From Peterkaempfera podocarpi (GTDB lineage Bacteria; Actinomycetota; Actinomycetes; Streptomycetales; Streptomycetaceae): DNA of 64,000 nucleotides. The notes below the pieces were generated by a model. The model did no database searches. It was given only the letters and a program-made list of their open reading frames with translations, and was not told the origin of the DNA. Each line of letters begins with the position of its first letter. Within the stretch, counting starts at the first letter, position 1. The stretch lies in assembly GCF_042466665.1 (NCBI RefSeq), contig NZ_CP162102.1, positions 930,001 through 994,000 on the forward strand. The letters run 5' to 3'. This document shows, piece by piece, positions 43,883 through 52,648 of the stretch. The translations under genes were made by a program, and so were the position numbers.

Positions 43883-45448
43883 TCAAACGGCCCTGGCGCG
43901 CCGGCGGTTGCGCCGCCACCGGAGGCCGGTGACGGTGAGCAGCAGTCCGGCCGCGCCGGCCGCGGAGGAGGCAGCGACCAAGGTGGTGTTCGGGCCGCTC
44001 CTGGAGCTGGAGGCGATCGCACCGCTGTTGAGGACGCTGTGTCCGGTCCCGTCTGTGCCGGAGGTCCCGCTCTTGGCTGTGGCGGCCTGTCCGCGTGAGC
44101 CCGAGTCCGGCAGCGCGAGGTACGGGAACGTCGTTCCCAACGGTTGGTCGTTCTTGTCGACGGCGTCACCCAGGTCGTTCTTGTTGCCGACGAGTTCACC
44201 GGCCACGACCTGCAGCGAGATGTCCACCACGTCGTCGGTCAACCGGCGCCCGTTCGGGAAGCCCGCGGTGTCGCCGTCGAGAACGCCGAGCCTCTGGGGA
44301 TGCGCGGTCGGCGGAATCGAGGTGTTCAGGCGCAGTTCCTCGGCCGGGCGCACGTGCGGGGGCTGGTTGAGGCCCTTGACGCCCTTGAGGTAGACATTCA
44401 CCAGATCCGTCCTGGGCTCCGCGGGAGCCGGGAGCTTGTAGACCGCCTTGAGCAGCTGGGGCAGTTCCGGGTTGGTGACGTTCTTCAGGAAGTCTGCGTC
44501 CCGCCATGGGGCGGAGGCGTTGAACTTGTCCTTGTCCTTCAGCGGATTGACCACCTCGTTGACCAGCGGGTTGCCGAGCCGGGAGACCTGGGTCCACTGC
44601 CCCGCGGCGTTCTTGCGCTCCGTGGTCGACCAGATGCCGATGACCGGCTGGCCGGCGGACTGCCGGATCAAGGAGGACGGCACCTGCAGCGCGACCGAGT
44701 TGACGTTGTATCCGGCGAGGGTGTCGCGCCCCACTTCCGACAGGTCGCCGCCGTACAGGAGGTCGAAGACGCGCAGATCGAGGAAGAACGGGTCGTCGGC
44801 CTGTCCTGCGAACGTCGTCGTCCCACCGGGAAGTTGACGTACCGCCTGGTCGCGCAGCCGACCGTAGTCCGGCATCGAGCCCTTGCCGACGTTCGAGGGG
44901 GCCACCGGCAGGTCGTGCGCGATCCTCGTCGTGGAGACCACAGCCTGGTTGTGCAGTCGCAGCAGGTCGATGTCGTAGGTCTGCTCGATGTTCAGGTCCG
45001 GGTCGTCCAGGCTGGTGACGGGGCCGGTGTTGTACAGGAAGGTGTTGCCGTTCCTGTGGTGGGTGGTGAAGGTGAAACGGTAGAGCAGTTCGCCCTGTCC
45101 GTCACCGTTGTTGTCGATGTGGATGTCGTACTGGGCGTCGTCGGCGAAGGTGAAGAAGTTCGGGCCGCCGGCCGGGTCCTCGAACGGGATCCAGTCCGCC
45201 ACGATGGTCGTCGTGTCCGGCTTGTCGGGACTGACGAACGCGTACACGTCCGTGTTGTCGTACTGCGGCTGACCGGAGATCAGCGGCGCCTCCCGGTGGC
45301 TGGAGGCCGAGGCCGCCTGCGGTTCCAACCCGATCACGCCCACGGCCGCGAGCCCACCGGCGGCCAGCGCCCCGCACACCGCGGCCGCAAGACCCCGGCG
45401 CGCCACGCGTCGTCCGGACAGGCCGGATAATCTGGAGAAGGGTGTCAT
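43883..45448 (-). CDS. Secreted DUF4331 protein with C-terminal membrane anchor
   Basis: A 521-residue exported protein. The N-terminus has twin arginines and a long hydrophobic segment (RRVARRGLAAAVCGALAAGG). The mature part starts SSHREAPLISGQPQYDNTDV, the DUF4331 hallmark, with ADWIPFEDPAGGPNFFTFAD and later HPQRLGVLDGDTAGFPNGRR. A C-terminal hydrophobic stretch (LVAASSAAGAAGLLLTVTGL) plus an Arg-rich tail anchors it in the membrane. ATG 45448 follows gagg. It heads the minus-strand cluster with the TPR and NicO genes. Function of DUF4331 is unknown. Confidence 0.88.
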   Translation of the reverse strand: MTPFSRLSGLSGRRVARRGLAAAVCGALAAGGLAAVGVIGLEPQAASASSHREAPLISGQPQYDNTDVYAFVSPDKPDTTTIVADWIPFEDPAGGPNFFTFADDAQYDIHIDNNGDGQGELLYRFTFTTHHRNGNTFLYNTGPVTSLDDPDLNIEQTYDIDLLRLHNQAVVSTTRIAHDLPVAPSNVGKGSMPDYGRLRDQAVRQLPGGTTTFAGQADDPFFLDLRVFDLLYGGDLSEVGRDTLAGYNVNSVALQVPSSLIRQSAGQPVIGIWSTTERKNAAGQWTQVSRLGNPLVNEVVNPLKDKDKFNASAPWRDADFLKNVTNPELPQLLKAVYKLPAPAEPRTDLVNVYLKGVKGLNQPPHVRPAEELRLNTSIPPTAHPQRLGVLDGDTAGFPNGRRLTDDVVDISLQVVAGELVGNKNDLGDAVDKNDQPLGTTFPYLALPDSGSRGQAATAKSGTSGTDGTGHSVLNSGAIASSSRSGPNTTLVAASSAAGAAGLLLTVTGLRWRRNRRRARAV

Positions 45449-45654
45449 GTCATCCGTCCTCGTGTGCCCGTCTGTCTTACGCATCCCATTCGGAGCGGCA
45501 GTCGGAGCGGATTGGTCGAACACCGCACTCACTTCCGTCGATCATGAGCCTGCGCGCTCGGTGGACCGGTTCGGGGACCATGTGCGGCGGCCCGTGCCAT
45601 GGCCGCCGGCACAACCAGGACAGGTCGGAGCGGGGGACGGGTGCAGGCGGATCG

Positions 45655-45759
45655 GACGCGCCGGGCGCTGTGGTCCCATATCGCCGCAATGAACCGGCGA
45701 TGCCAGGCCAACAGGGTCCCGGGGGTCACCGCGAAGACCTCGCGCCAGCGGCGACGCGG
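45655..45759 (-). pseudogene. Integrase-type transposase remnant
   Basis: The minus-strand frame reads PRRRWREVFAVTPGTLLAWH then RRFIAAIWDHSARR. This is a conserved stretch just before the DDE core of IS3/IS481-like integrases (RW...F.VTPATLL.WHR.LV...W). Both sides are degenerate. It lies in the 580-bp gap between the DUF4331 gene and the SGNH gene; nothing else was recognised there. Confidence 0.6.
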
Positions 45760-45931
45760 TATCGGGCCCGGGCCCCGACACCCTCGAACCGGCCCTCGTC
45801 CGGGCCGGGTCGGCGGATCGGCTGCATCTGCTCCGGTCCGGCGGGCAGATCGAGTTCTGACGCGGCGCGTCGGACGGCTTCTGGCAATGACGTGACGCGC
45901 CGTTCGGGCGCCGGCCGGTACGAAAGCCGCG

Positions 45932-46021
45932 GAGGCCGCCCCGCGCCCGAGGGGGCGGAGCGGCCTCTGACATGGTGTCACGCCGGTCGGGACGCCCGCG
46001 GCCGTGCCGAGGCGGCCGCGG
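45932..46021. terminator. Paired hairpins after the SGNH operon
   Basis: gaggccgc (45932-45939) pairs with gcggcctc (45960-45967), and an inner ccgcccc/ggggcgg stem is possible. A second hairpin, ccgcggccg (45996-46004) with cggccgcgg (46013-46021), is 6 bp from the stop of the minus-strand SGNH gene. They mark the end of the five-gene run. Confidence 0.72.
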
Positions 46022-46027
46022 GTGTCA

Positions 46028-49000
46028 TCAGTTGAGCAGGGCGTTGAGCTGGTTGGCCTCGCCGCCGTCGCCGTTGGCCGTGGGGTGGAAGGCCGTGCCG
46101 GATCCGGTGAACACCGTTCCGTTGATCCACGGGTCGTCGCTGCACACCTCGTGTCCGGTGAAGGTGGGCCGCACGTCCACGAAGGAGATCCGCAGTCCGG
46201 GGTTGTCGGCGGCGGTGGCGTGCACGGCGTTGTCGATGGCCGAGTTGAGGGCGTCGGACATCTGGTTCAGCCAGTCGACGGAGTTGTAGATGATGGGGTC
46301 GGCCAGCAGCACGCACTCGGGCACCGTCAGGTCCGTGGGCAACATGTGCGGGTAGCCGAGGACGAGGATCCGGGCGTTCGGCGCCTGCCGGTGGACGGCC
46401 TCGTAGACGGCCTTGAGATGGCTCTGCTCGGCGTTGATCACCTCGGGTTCGTAGGTGGACAGCGGTTCCGGGTCGACCTTCGAGTTATGGGTCAGGTAGT
46501 AGTCGGGGCCGGTGCAGTCATGGTCCAGGGTTTCGAAGCAGCTGGAGACGACGTCGCTGAAGCGCGCGTCGTTGCCGCCGATCGTCAGCGTGACCAGGGT
46601 GGTGTCGGGGTCGAGGTAGCCGGCCGCCTCGACCTCGGACAGCTCCCCGTAGTCGGCGTTGTTGGCGGCGGTGCTGCCCCAGTCGGTGTTCCAGGGGTTG
46701 TTCGGGTCGACGGCGCTCGGGGTCATGTCGACGGTCTGGGCACCGCTGCAGGCCAGGAAGGCGAAGTTCGCCGGGCCGCCGGCGGCGGAGTTGGCCGCGA
46801 TGGTACCGCTCAGGCCGGGCCAGTCGAGCTCCTCGGAGTAGGCCTCGGTGGCGGATCGGTTGCAGTAGTCGCTGGCTCCGTTGTTGTAGGCGATGTTGGA
46901 ACCGTACTGGTAGGGGGTCAGCCCGTCACCGGCGGAGTAGGAGTCGCCGAGGGCCACGTAGTTGACCAGGGGCTTGGCGGTGGGGATGAAGGCGACCGCG
47001 TCGAAGGCGACGTCACCGCCGTCTCCCTGGGGGGCATAGGTGTTGTAGTTGCTCAACGACACACTGGCGCCGGGGTAGAGGTAGAACGAGCCCAGGTCGA
47101 TCCAGGTGTTCTGGTTCTGGTACTGGTTGACCAGGCGGTGGCGGTGTTCGCCGTCCCCGAGGTCGATCTGGTAGTCGGCCTGGCGGGTGGTCGCGCCGGT
47201 GGAGGGGATGTGGACCTTGAGGCGGGTCCATCCAGACACAGTGGTCGGCGGTGTCCACGTGGCGGTCATCGAATCGTCCGTGTAGGACGCGGCGTTGTCG
47301 TTCGGCGTGTTGATCATGTGGCTGAAGAACATGTGCCCGCCGTAGCCGGCTCCCAGCTGGTGGAAGTCGATCTTCCCCTTGTAGTCGATGCAGTCCGCGG
47401 TGCAGGCGGGGTTCTCCGACGCCGGGAAGAAGAACGACTCGGTGCCCTGGGCGTGCCAGGACGGGGTGCCGCTGCAGACTCCCGCGCTGACGCTGTCGTC
47501 GACGATGACCGCGTTGGCGGGCAGCCCCGAACCGGTGCAGCCGTCGGGCGGGTAGATGTCGGTGAAGGAGGGACGGGGGCTCGCGGCGGTGTACGTCAGG
47601 CTCTGCGTACCGCAGACCGAGGTGCAGTCCACCCACTGCTTCGAAGCGTGCCACCAGCAGTGGAAGTCCGCCAGGGTGCACATGCCGGCGCTGTCCGCAC
47701 CGTGCGAGTACTTGGTACCGCTCGCGTCGGTGGCCGCGCCGGGCACGCAGTTGTCGGCGCTGGTGCACAGCAGCTCGTTGCCGGGGTAGTGCGGACCGGG
47801 TGTGCCCCAGTTCCCCGGCTTGTACACGACCCTCCAGTACCCGCCGGCCCAGTCGTAGCGCACGACCGGCGAGGCCGCCCAGCCCAGCACCTTCTCCTGG
47901 TAGGGCCAGTACTGCGGGTGGGAGGTGTTCCAGTCGTCGCTGGTGCTGAACACGGGCCGGTCCGCGGGGTACGACGGATCGGCCGGGTTGTTGGTCCAGC
48001 CCAGTCCCCAGTTGCCGTCGCTGTCGGTGCAGTCGGGACCCGGAGTGCAGCCTGACCCGCCCAGGGCGGCGTTGGGCTGCACACCCGAGTTGTAGGCCCA
48101 GGCGGCGAAGTACCAGTTCTCGATGTACTGCGGGTCGCCGTCGTTGGCCAGAATGCCGGCCTCGTACAACTGGTTCCACTTGTCGATCAGCATGTTCAGG
48201 GTCGCCGACACGTTCGAGGCGTAGTCCGTGGCGATCGCCTGCTGCTTCTGCGCGGTGGTGAAGGCGGGGCTGCCGTCGGCGACATTGCCGGTGTAGCCGA
48301 GGGTCATGCCGGTGGTCACCTGCCCGACTCCGTACCCGCAGTCCACCGTGTCCCACGTGGTGCCGTTGGGGGTGCCGGGGTCGGAGACGCTGCCGTAGAA
48401 GCCGCCCTGGTTGAAGTTGCCGGTCTCCGCGTCGACCGCGTGCGAGCTGGCCTGCAGCGTGTTCGACTCCTGCGCGAGGACGCCGAGCAGGACCTGTGCC
48501 GGTACGCTCCCACCGCCGTCGAGCGGCTGCAGCGGGAACATCCCCTGGGGGGTCCAGGAGATCTGCATGCCCGAGCCCTCCCAGTCCACCCCGCGCGTCT
48601 GGGTCGTCAACTGGCCCTGGACGGCGAGGTCGGCGGCCCATTCGATCTGCTGCGGATTGGCCTGGAAGGTCTGTATCTTCCGGTCGTTGCGGGCCACCGC
48701 GCAGCCGCGCACCGGATCCCAGGTCACCGTCGCCGGGTTCGAGGCGTCGTTCGCGTTCACCGTGCTGGATGCGGCGTCGGCGGCGGCCGCCGTCATGGCC
48801 CCGCCGGTGTTTCCCGCCTTCGGCGCCATCGTCCCGTCGGCGCTGTCCGTGCTCCGGGCCTTCCTCGCCACCGTCCCCTGCGCGGTAGCGGCGCTCTTCG
48901 CCTTCGGCGACACGGTCCTGCTGCCGGCGACCGGTGCGTGCAGGGTGAGGGCCGGCGAAGGAGCGCTGCCGTCCTTCGGCCGACGGGCCGCGGGGTCCAC

Positions 49001-50233
49001 CGTGAACGACACGGATCTGCCGTTGCCCACCACGGTCGCCTTGAGGGCGACGCGGTGGTACAGCGTGTCCGCCGCGCCGGTTCCCGCCGCCGGGGCCTTG
49101 CTGCCGCTGAACTGCCGTGTGGGGGCGTTCAGTTGCTGGGTCACCAGCAGTTGCCCCTCGGTGGACGGGGTCGCGTCGACGCTGCCGTCGAGCGCGCGCC
49201 AGCCGCCGGTGCCCGCGGCCAGCCCGGTGGCCGTCGCCCTGGGCCCGACCACGTACACATGACCGGCCACGCCCTGGAGTTGGAGGCTGCCGGACTTGGC
49301 CGTGGCCACCACCGAGCTGCGTCCCCGGGCGAAGCGCTTGAGCTGCTGGTTGCCGCTGCGGACGACCTCGTAGCCGAGTCCGCCGTCCGCGTCGGGGTGC
49401 AGGCGCAGCGGCCCCGCCTGCTCGGTGGCCAGGACGCGGCGGGCCCCCTTGGCGGTGACCTGGATCAGGCTGTCGCCCGCCGCCGCGGCCATTCCCCCGG
49501 CGTAGGGCACGGCGGAGGTCACCTGGCCGGCGAGCGTGGTGCCCTGCGCGAGCCTCCCGTCGGCCGCGTCGACCAGGTCCAACCGGGTGGTGGTCGCGGT
49601 GGCGCCCTGGTTCAGGGCGGAGAACGCGGCCTGGTCGCCGGTGCCGCAGCCGGGGCTGAAGTAGTCCAGGCTGGTCAGGAAGTCCAGCTTGCGTACCGCC
49701 CCGGTGTCCAGGTCCACGATCGCGGCGAAGCTCCCGCGCTCCTCGGCGGTGGCGTCGTTGTTGAAGCTCCACGGCGCGTACACCACGGCCGCGTAGCGTC
49801 CGGATCCGGTGACGCAGTCGTTGCCGATCCAGCGCGGGGTGTCGAAGCCGGGCTCGGACAGCGTCGCCGCGGTCCGCCAGGAGTAGCCGGACGCGGCGTC
49901 GGCGACCAGCACGTTCAGGCCGTTGTCGTCGCCGGTCACCTCCACCGACCGGTCCTTGGAGGTGTTCCAGCCGTGCGTGAGCACCTTACCGGGGGACCGG
50001 ATTCCCGGTGCGGCGGGCACGAGCGCGCCCGTCGGCTCCGAGGTGTCCGCGGCGGCCGCGGGCTCGGCGCCCGAGGCCGCGGCAGCGGCAGCGGCAGCGG
50101 CAGCGGCCCTGGTGTCGGAGGCCGCCGCCGTACCGCCGGTCTCCACGGCCAGGCAGCCGACCGCCAGCGCCAGTGCGCCCGCGACCGCCGTACCGCGTCT
50201 GGCCCTTCTCCATCGGTATCGGTGTGTGGTCAT
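46028..50233 (-). CDS. Giant secreted multidomain SGNH hydrolase
   Basis: A 1401-residue exported protein. Signal peptide (to ~38) and Ala-rich linker; a WD/propeller-like region (~75-400); a Lys/Ala/Thr-rich spacer (~400-490). At ~570-720 a lysozyme-like helical domain has VLLGVLAQESNTLQASSHAV and CGYGVGQVTTGM, where Glu in AQESN is the probable catalytic residue. A golvesin-like jelly roll follows at ~970-1085 (TWTPPTTVSGWTRLKVHIPS). The C-terminal SGNH esterase (1087-1401) shows VALGDSYSAGDGL, TIGGNDARF and FHPTANGDG. It probably attacks cell wall or envelope polymer with glycan-cleaving plus deacylating modules. ATG 50233 lies 13 bp after the upstream gene. The operon also encodes peptidoglycan-binding sensors. 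Confidence 0.88.
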   Translation of the reverse strand: MTTHRYRWRRARRGTAVAGALALAVGCLAVETGGTAAASDTRAAAAAAAAAAASGAEPAAAADTSEPTGALVPAAPGIRSPGKVLTHGWNTSKDRSVEVTGDDNGLNVLVADAASGYSWRTAATLSEPGFDTPRWIGNDCVTGSGRYAAVVYAPWSFNNDATAEERGSFAAIVDLDTGAVRKLDFLTSLDYFSPGCGTGDQAAFSALNQGATATTTRLDLVDAADGRLAQGTTLAGQVTSAVPYAGGMAAAAGDSLIQVTAKGARRVLATEQAGPLRLHPDADGGLGYEVVRSGNQQLKRFARGRSSVVATAKSGSLQLQGVAGHVYVVGPRATATGLAAGTGGWRALDGSVDATPSTEGQLLVTQQLNAPTRQFSGSKAPAAGTGAADTLYHRVALKATVVGNGRSVSFTVDPAARRPKDGSAPSPALTLHAPVAGSRTVSPKAKSAATAQGTVARKARSTDSADGTMAPKAGNTGGAMTAAAADAASSTVNANDASNPATVTWDPVRGCAVARNDRKIQTFQANPQQIEWAADLAVQGQLTTQTRGVDWEGSGMQISWTPQGMFPLQPLDGGGSVPAQVLLGVLAQESNTLQASSHAVDAETGNFNQGGFYGSVSDPGTPNGTTWDTVDCGYGVGQVTTGMTLGYTGNVADGSPAFTTAQKQQAIATDYASNVSATLNMLIDKWNQLYEAGILANDGDPQYIENWYFAAWAYNSGVQPNAALGGSGCTPGPDCTDSDGNWGLGWTNNPADPSYPADRPVFSTSDDWNTSHPQYWPYQEKVLGWAASPVVRYDWAGGYWRVVYKPGNWGTPGPHYPGNELLCTSADNCVPGAATDASGTKYSHGADSAGMCTLADFHCWWHASKQWVDCTSVCGTQSLTYTAASPRPSFTDIYPPDGCTGSGLPANAVIVDDSVSAGVCSGTPSWHAQGTESFFFPASENPACTADCIDYKGKIDFHQLGAGYGGHMFFSHMINTPNDNAASYTDDSMTATWTPPTTVSGWTRLKVHIPSTGATTRQADYQIDLGDGEHRHRLVNQYQNQNTWIDLGSFYLYPGASVSLSNYNTYAPQGDGGDVAFDAVAFIPTAKPLVNYVALGDSYSAGDGLTPYQYGSNIAYNNGASDYCNRSATEAYSEELDWPGLSGTIAANSAAGGPANFAFLACSGAQTVDMTPSAVDPNNPWNTDWGSTAANNADYGELSEVEAAGYLDPDTTLVTLTIGGNDARFSDVVSSCFETLDHDCTGPDYYLTHNSKVDPEPLSTYEPEVINAEQSHLKAVYEAVHRQAPNARILVLGYPHMLPTDLTVPECVLLADPIIYNSVDWLNQMSDALNSAIDNAVHATAADNPGLRISFVDVRPTFTGHEVCSDDPWINGTVFTGSGTAFHPTANGDGGEANQLNALLN

Positions 50234-50246
50234 CGCCGTCCCCGAC

Positions 50247-50696
50247 TCAGATGGCCGGGGAGCAGTGGGTGGCCGCCCCCGCCCATGAGGTGAACTTGAA
50301 GCAGGCCTGGGCCAGGTACCCGGGGCCGTCGTAGTACCGGTCGGTCATCGAGTCGTCCACGCTGGTCAGGGTGGTGCTCAGCACATGGGTGCCGGAGATC
50401 TGCTTCCAGTTCGCGCCGCCGTCGGTGGACCGCTGGAGCCAGCCCTCCAGCGTGTAACCGGTCTGCACGCTCTGGAAGGTGGCCTGCACGAAGGCGGGAG
50501 TGGTCTTGTCGTTGATCGGGTTGCCGGACGCGTCGACGAACTGCAGGAAGGCACTCGCCCAGCCGTCAGCGGTGGTCTGGGTGACTTCGGCCCACCGCCC
50601 GTTGGTGTCCACGGTGTCCGCGTGGGCGGCTCCGGCGGTGGCGAGCACGGTGACCAGCGCCACCGCCCCGATGGCTGCCCGGGAGATTCTGCGCAT
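50247..50696 (-). CDS. Small secreted protein of the SGNH operon
   Basis: A 149-residue exported protein of unknown family. Signal peptide to about residue 26 (AVALVTVLATAGAAHA). The mature part is Thr/Trp-rich with strand-like pieces (GYTLEGWLQRSTDGGANWKQ) and two cysteines. The segment RSTDGG.W also occurs in the next upstream protein (TLFRSTDGGRSWTAVSGEHT), so the two share a domain. ATG 50696 has gaaagga upstream. It sits 13 bp before the giant SGNH gene and is surely co-transcribed. Confidence 0.82.
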   Translation of the reverse strand: MRRISRAAIGAVALVTVLATAGAAHADTVDTNGRWAEVTQTTADGWASAFLQFVDASGNPINDKTTPAFVQATFQSVQTGYTLEGWLQRSTDGGANWKQISGTHVLSTTLTSVDDSMTDRYYDGPGYLAQACFKFTSWAGAATHCSPAI

Positions 50697-50815
50697 GAGG
50701 GTCTGTCCTTTCGATCGGTTCGAGTCGTACGCGCATCGCGGAAGGGCCCGAACGGCCGTTCCGCGGGGTCGCTCTCAAAGGAGGCCGCCGGGTTCGGCGG
50801 CCTCCCGGGGGGCGG

Positions 50816-51478
50816 TCAGAACGCGGCGGTGCAGCCGCTGTCGACGAGGTTGGGACCGGTGCCCGTCCCGCAGACCTTGGCCAGCTCGGTGGACGTGTCG
50901 GCGTACGCGTAGGTGGTGACGCTCTGGTTGTTGGCCTCGGTGTGCTCGCCGGACACCGCGGTCCAGCTGCGTCCTCCGTCGGTGGACCGGAAGAGGGTGC
51001 CCGTGCAGTAACCGGCGCCGTCCGCGGCGTACTCGGAGATGTAGGCCTGAGCAGTGCCGGAGCCGGAGTTCGGGGAGGTGATCAGGTCCAGGCCGCACCC
51101 GTCGCCGAGCGACACCACCTGGTTGTCGATGAACGTCTCCAGCCAGCGCTTGGTGACGGGACCCACCTGGCCGTCGACACCGACCGAGCTGTCCTGCAGG
51201 TGCGCCTTGGTCTGCACCCACTTGACGGCGGCAAGGGTCTGGTCCCCGAACTGGCCGTCCACGGAGAGGTCGAACCCGAGCTGCTGCAGCACCGACTGGA
51301 GGGTGCTCACGCACCAGCTGTTCGTGCTGCCCTTGACGATGTTCGTCGGACACTCGGAGCTGCTCAGCGACCCGACGGTGCCGGGTTCGGCGCTGGCCGA
51401 ACTGGGCCAGGCCAGAGCCGCGGCCACGAGGCCGGCTGCGACCAGAGGGGCGAATTGTCCTGACGTCGGCATGCGCAC
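50816..51478 (-). CDS. Secreted peptidoglycan-binding-domain protein
   Basis: A 220-residue exported protein. The signal peptide (MPTSGQFAPLVAAGLVAAAL) is followed by a PG_binding_1-like domain (LQSVLQQLGFDLSVDGQFGD; VGVDGQVGPVTKRW). A C-terminal domain with TLFRSTDGGRSWTAVSGEHT is related to the neighbouring 149-residue protein. It would hold this module in the cell wall. GTG 51478 is preceded by aggag six bases away; ATG 51472 is an alternative. Fragments resembling its ends recur, scrambled, near 60.1-60.3 kb. Confidence 0.85.
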   Translation of the reverse strand: MRMPTSGQFAPLVAAGLVAAALAWPSSASAEPGTVGSLSSSECPTNIVKGSTNSWCVSTLQSVLQQLGFDLSVDGQFGDQTLAAVKWVQTKAHLQDSSVGVDGQVGPVTKRWLETFIDNQVVSLGDGCGLDLITSPNSGSGTAQAYISEYAADGAGYCTGTLFRSTDGGRSWTAVSGEHTEANNQSVTTYAYADTSTELAKVCGTGTGPNLVDSGCTAAF

Positions 51479-51655
51479 GGAAGACTCCTGGGGCGAGGTA
51501 CGGGTGCGGGCCGAGCGGATCGCCGGCCCGCACAGAGCCTCACGCCCGCGCCCCCGGACGTCGACGGATGCCGGGCAGTTGCTGCCGGCATGGCACACCC
51601 ACGCCCCTGACGTGCAAGAACCCGTCAACCGATGACGACGCGACGGGTCGGCGGA

Positions 51656-52648
51656 CTACCGCTGGGACGACGCGGAGGGTGGGACCGGGACCGAGTGGCA
51701 GGCGGTGGACCGGGGCTCCGAGGTGGTCAGGCACACCCTCAGGGCGTGACTGCCGCCGGTGAGGGCGAGCAGCGGGGTGTAGGTGAACCCGGCCAGGTTC
51801 TGGGAGTCGGTCACGGTGACATCCTGCGTCGGCGCCCCGGGTTCGGAGAGCGTGAGCTTGTCACCAAGCCGGTTGTTCCAGGTACGTGCCCAGGCCGCGC
51901 GGCACAGCGGTTGGTAGCGCACCTCCAGCCCGGCCCCTTTCGCGGGCAGCAGCTCCAGCAGCGTCTGCGGTGCGACGCCGCACAGGGTCGTCTCCGGACT
52001 GCGGCCGTCGCAGGCGGCGCCTGTGCAGCCGACGCGGAAGCCGGACGCCGTGGTGGAGGCCTCGCCGGAGGGCGCACGGCCGCCCGCGTGGCCGTCGTAG
52101 TGGAGCGCCACGCCGACCGCGGCGGCCAGCAGCACGGCGGCGACGGCGCCGGAACGCAGACCGAGCCGGAAGCGGCGGGGCTGCCCGGAGAGCCGCACCG
52201 GCGTCGCCGCGTCGCCGGGCGCGTCAGGGGCGGGCCCGGGCGCGGACCCCGGCGCCGGCTCGGGTGCTGCCTCTGCTTCCGGCCCTGTTCCCGGTTGCCG
52301 TTCCGGCGATGGAGCTGAAGGCGACGGCGCCGCAAGCGGATCGGGGGCCGCGGCCACGACCCCGCGGCCGCTCCAAGCTCCCTCCGCCAGCTCCCAGAGG
52401 GCCCGGATCCGGTGCTCGGGCTCGTCGGCGAGATGGCACAGCGCCCGCACGGCCAGCCAGGGCGGCAGGGCGGCACCGCTCAGATAGCGCTGCCAGGAGG
52501 ACCGGCTGTAGGCGGACCGCTCGGCCAGCTCGGCCAGGGTGAGACCGGAGCGCTCGCGCAGGAAGCGCAGCTCGGCCACCAGGCGGGCGCGCTCACGCTG
52601 AACCCCGGCCTGGCCCGTGCCCTGGCTGACACTACGCATCGGGCTCAC
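51656..52648 (-). CDS. Membrane-anchored HTH protein with DUF2690 domain
   Basis: A 330-residue protein. An N-terminal XRE-like helix-turn-helix (LRFLRERSGLTLAELAERSA, YSRSSWQRYLSGAALPPWLA) is followed by a Pro/Ala/Glu linker and one membrane helix near residue 185 (AVAAVLLAAAVGVALHY). The external domain is DUF2690-like (CTGAACDGRSPETTLCG, RYQPLCRAAWARTW). It looks like a one-component transmembrane regulator that senses outside and binds DNA inside. GTG 52648 overlaps the stop of the upstream gene (GTGA); ATG 52639 is possible. The paired gene upstream has the same layout with a different sensor. Confidence 0.86.
   Translation of the reverse strand: MSPMRSVSQGTGQAGVQRERARLVAELRFLRERSGLTLAELAERSAYSRSSWQRYLSGAALPPWLAVRALCHLADEPEHRIRALWELAEGAWSGRGVVAAAPDPLAAPSPSAPSPERQPGTGPEAEAAPEPAPGSAPGPAPDAPGDAATPVRLSGQPRRFRLGLRSGAVAAVLLAAAVGVALHYDGHAGGRAPSGEASTTASGFRVGCTGAACDGRSPETTLCGVAPQTLLELLPAKGAGLEVRYQPLCRAAWARTWNNRLGDKLTLSEPGAPTQDVTVTDSQNLAGFTYTPLLALTGGSHALRVCLTTSEPRSTACHSVPVPPSASSQR

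Noticed and set aside
46004..48055. 683-codon plus-strand frame opposite the SGNH gene
   Set aside because: Val/Gly/Asp-rich shadow of the minus-strand hydrolase; no start signal or domain.
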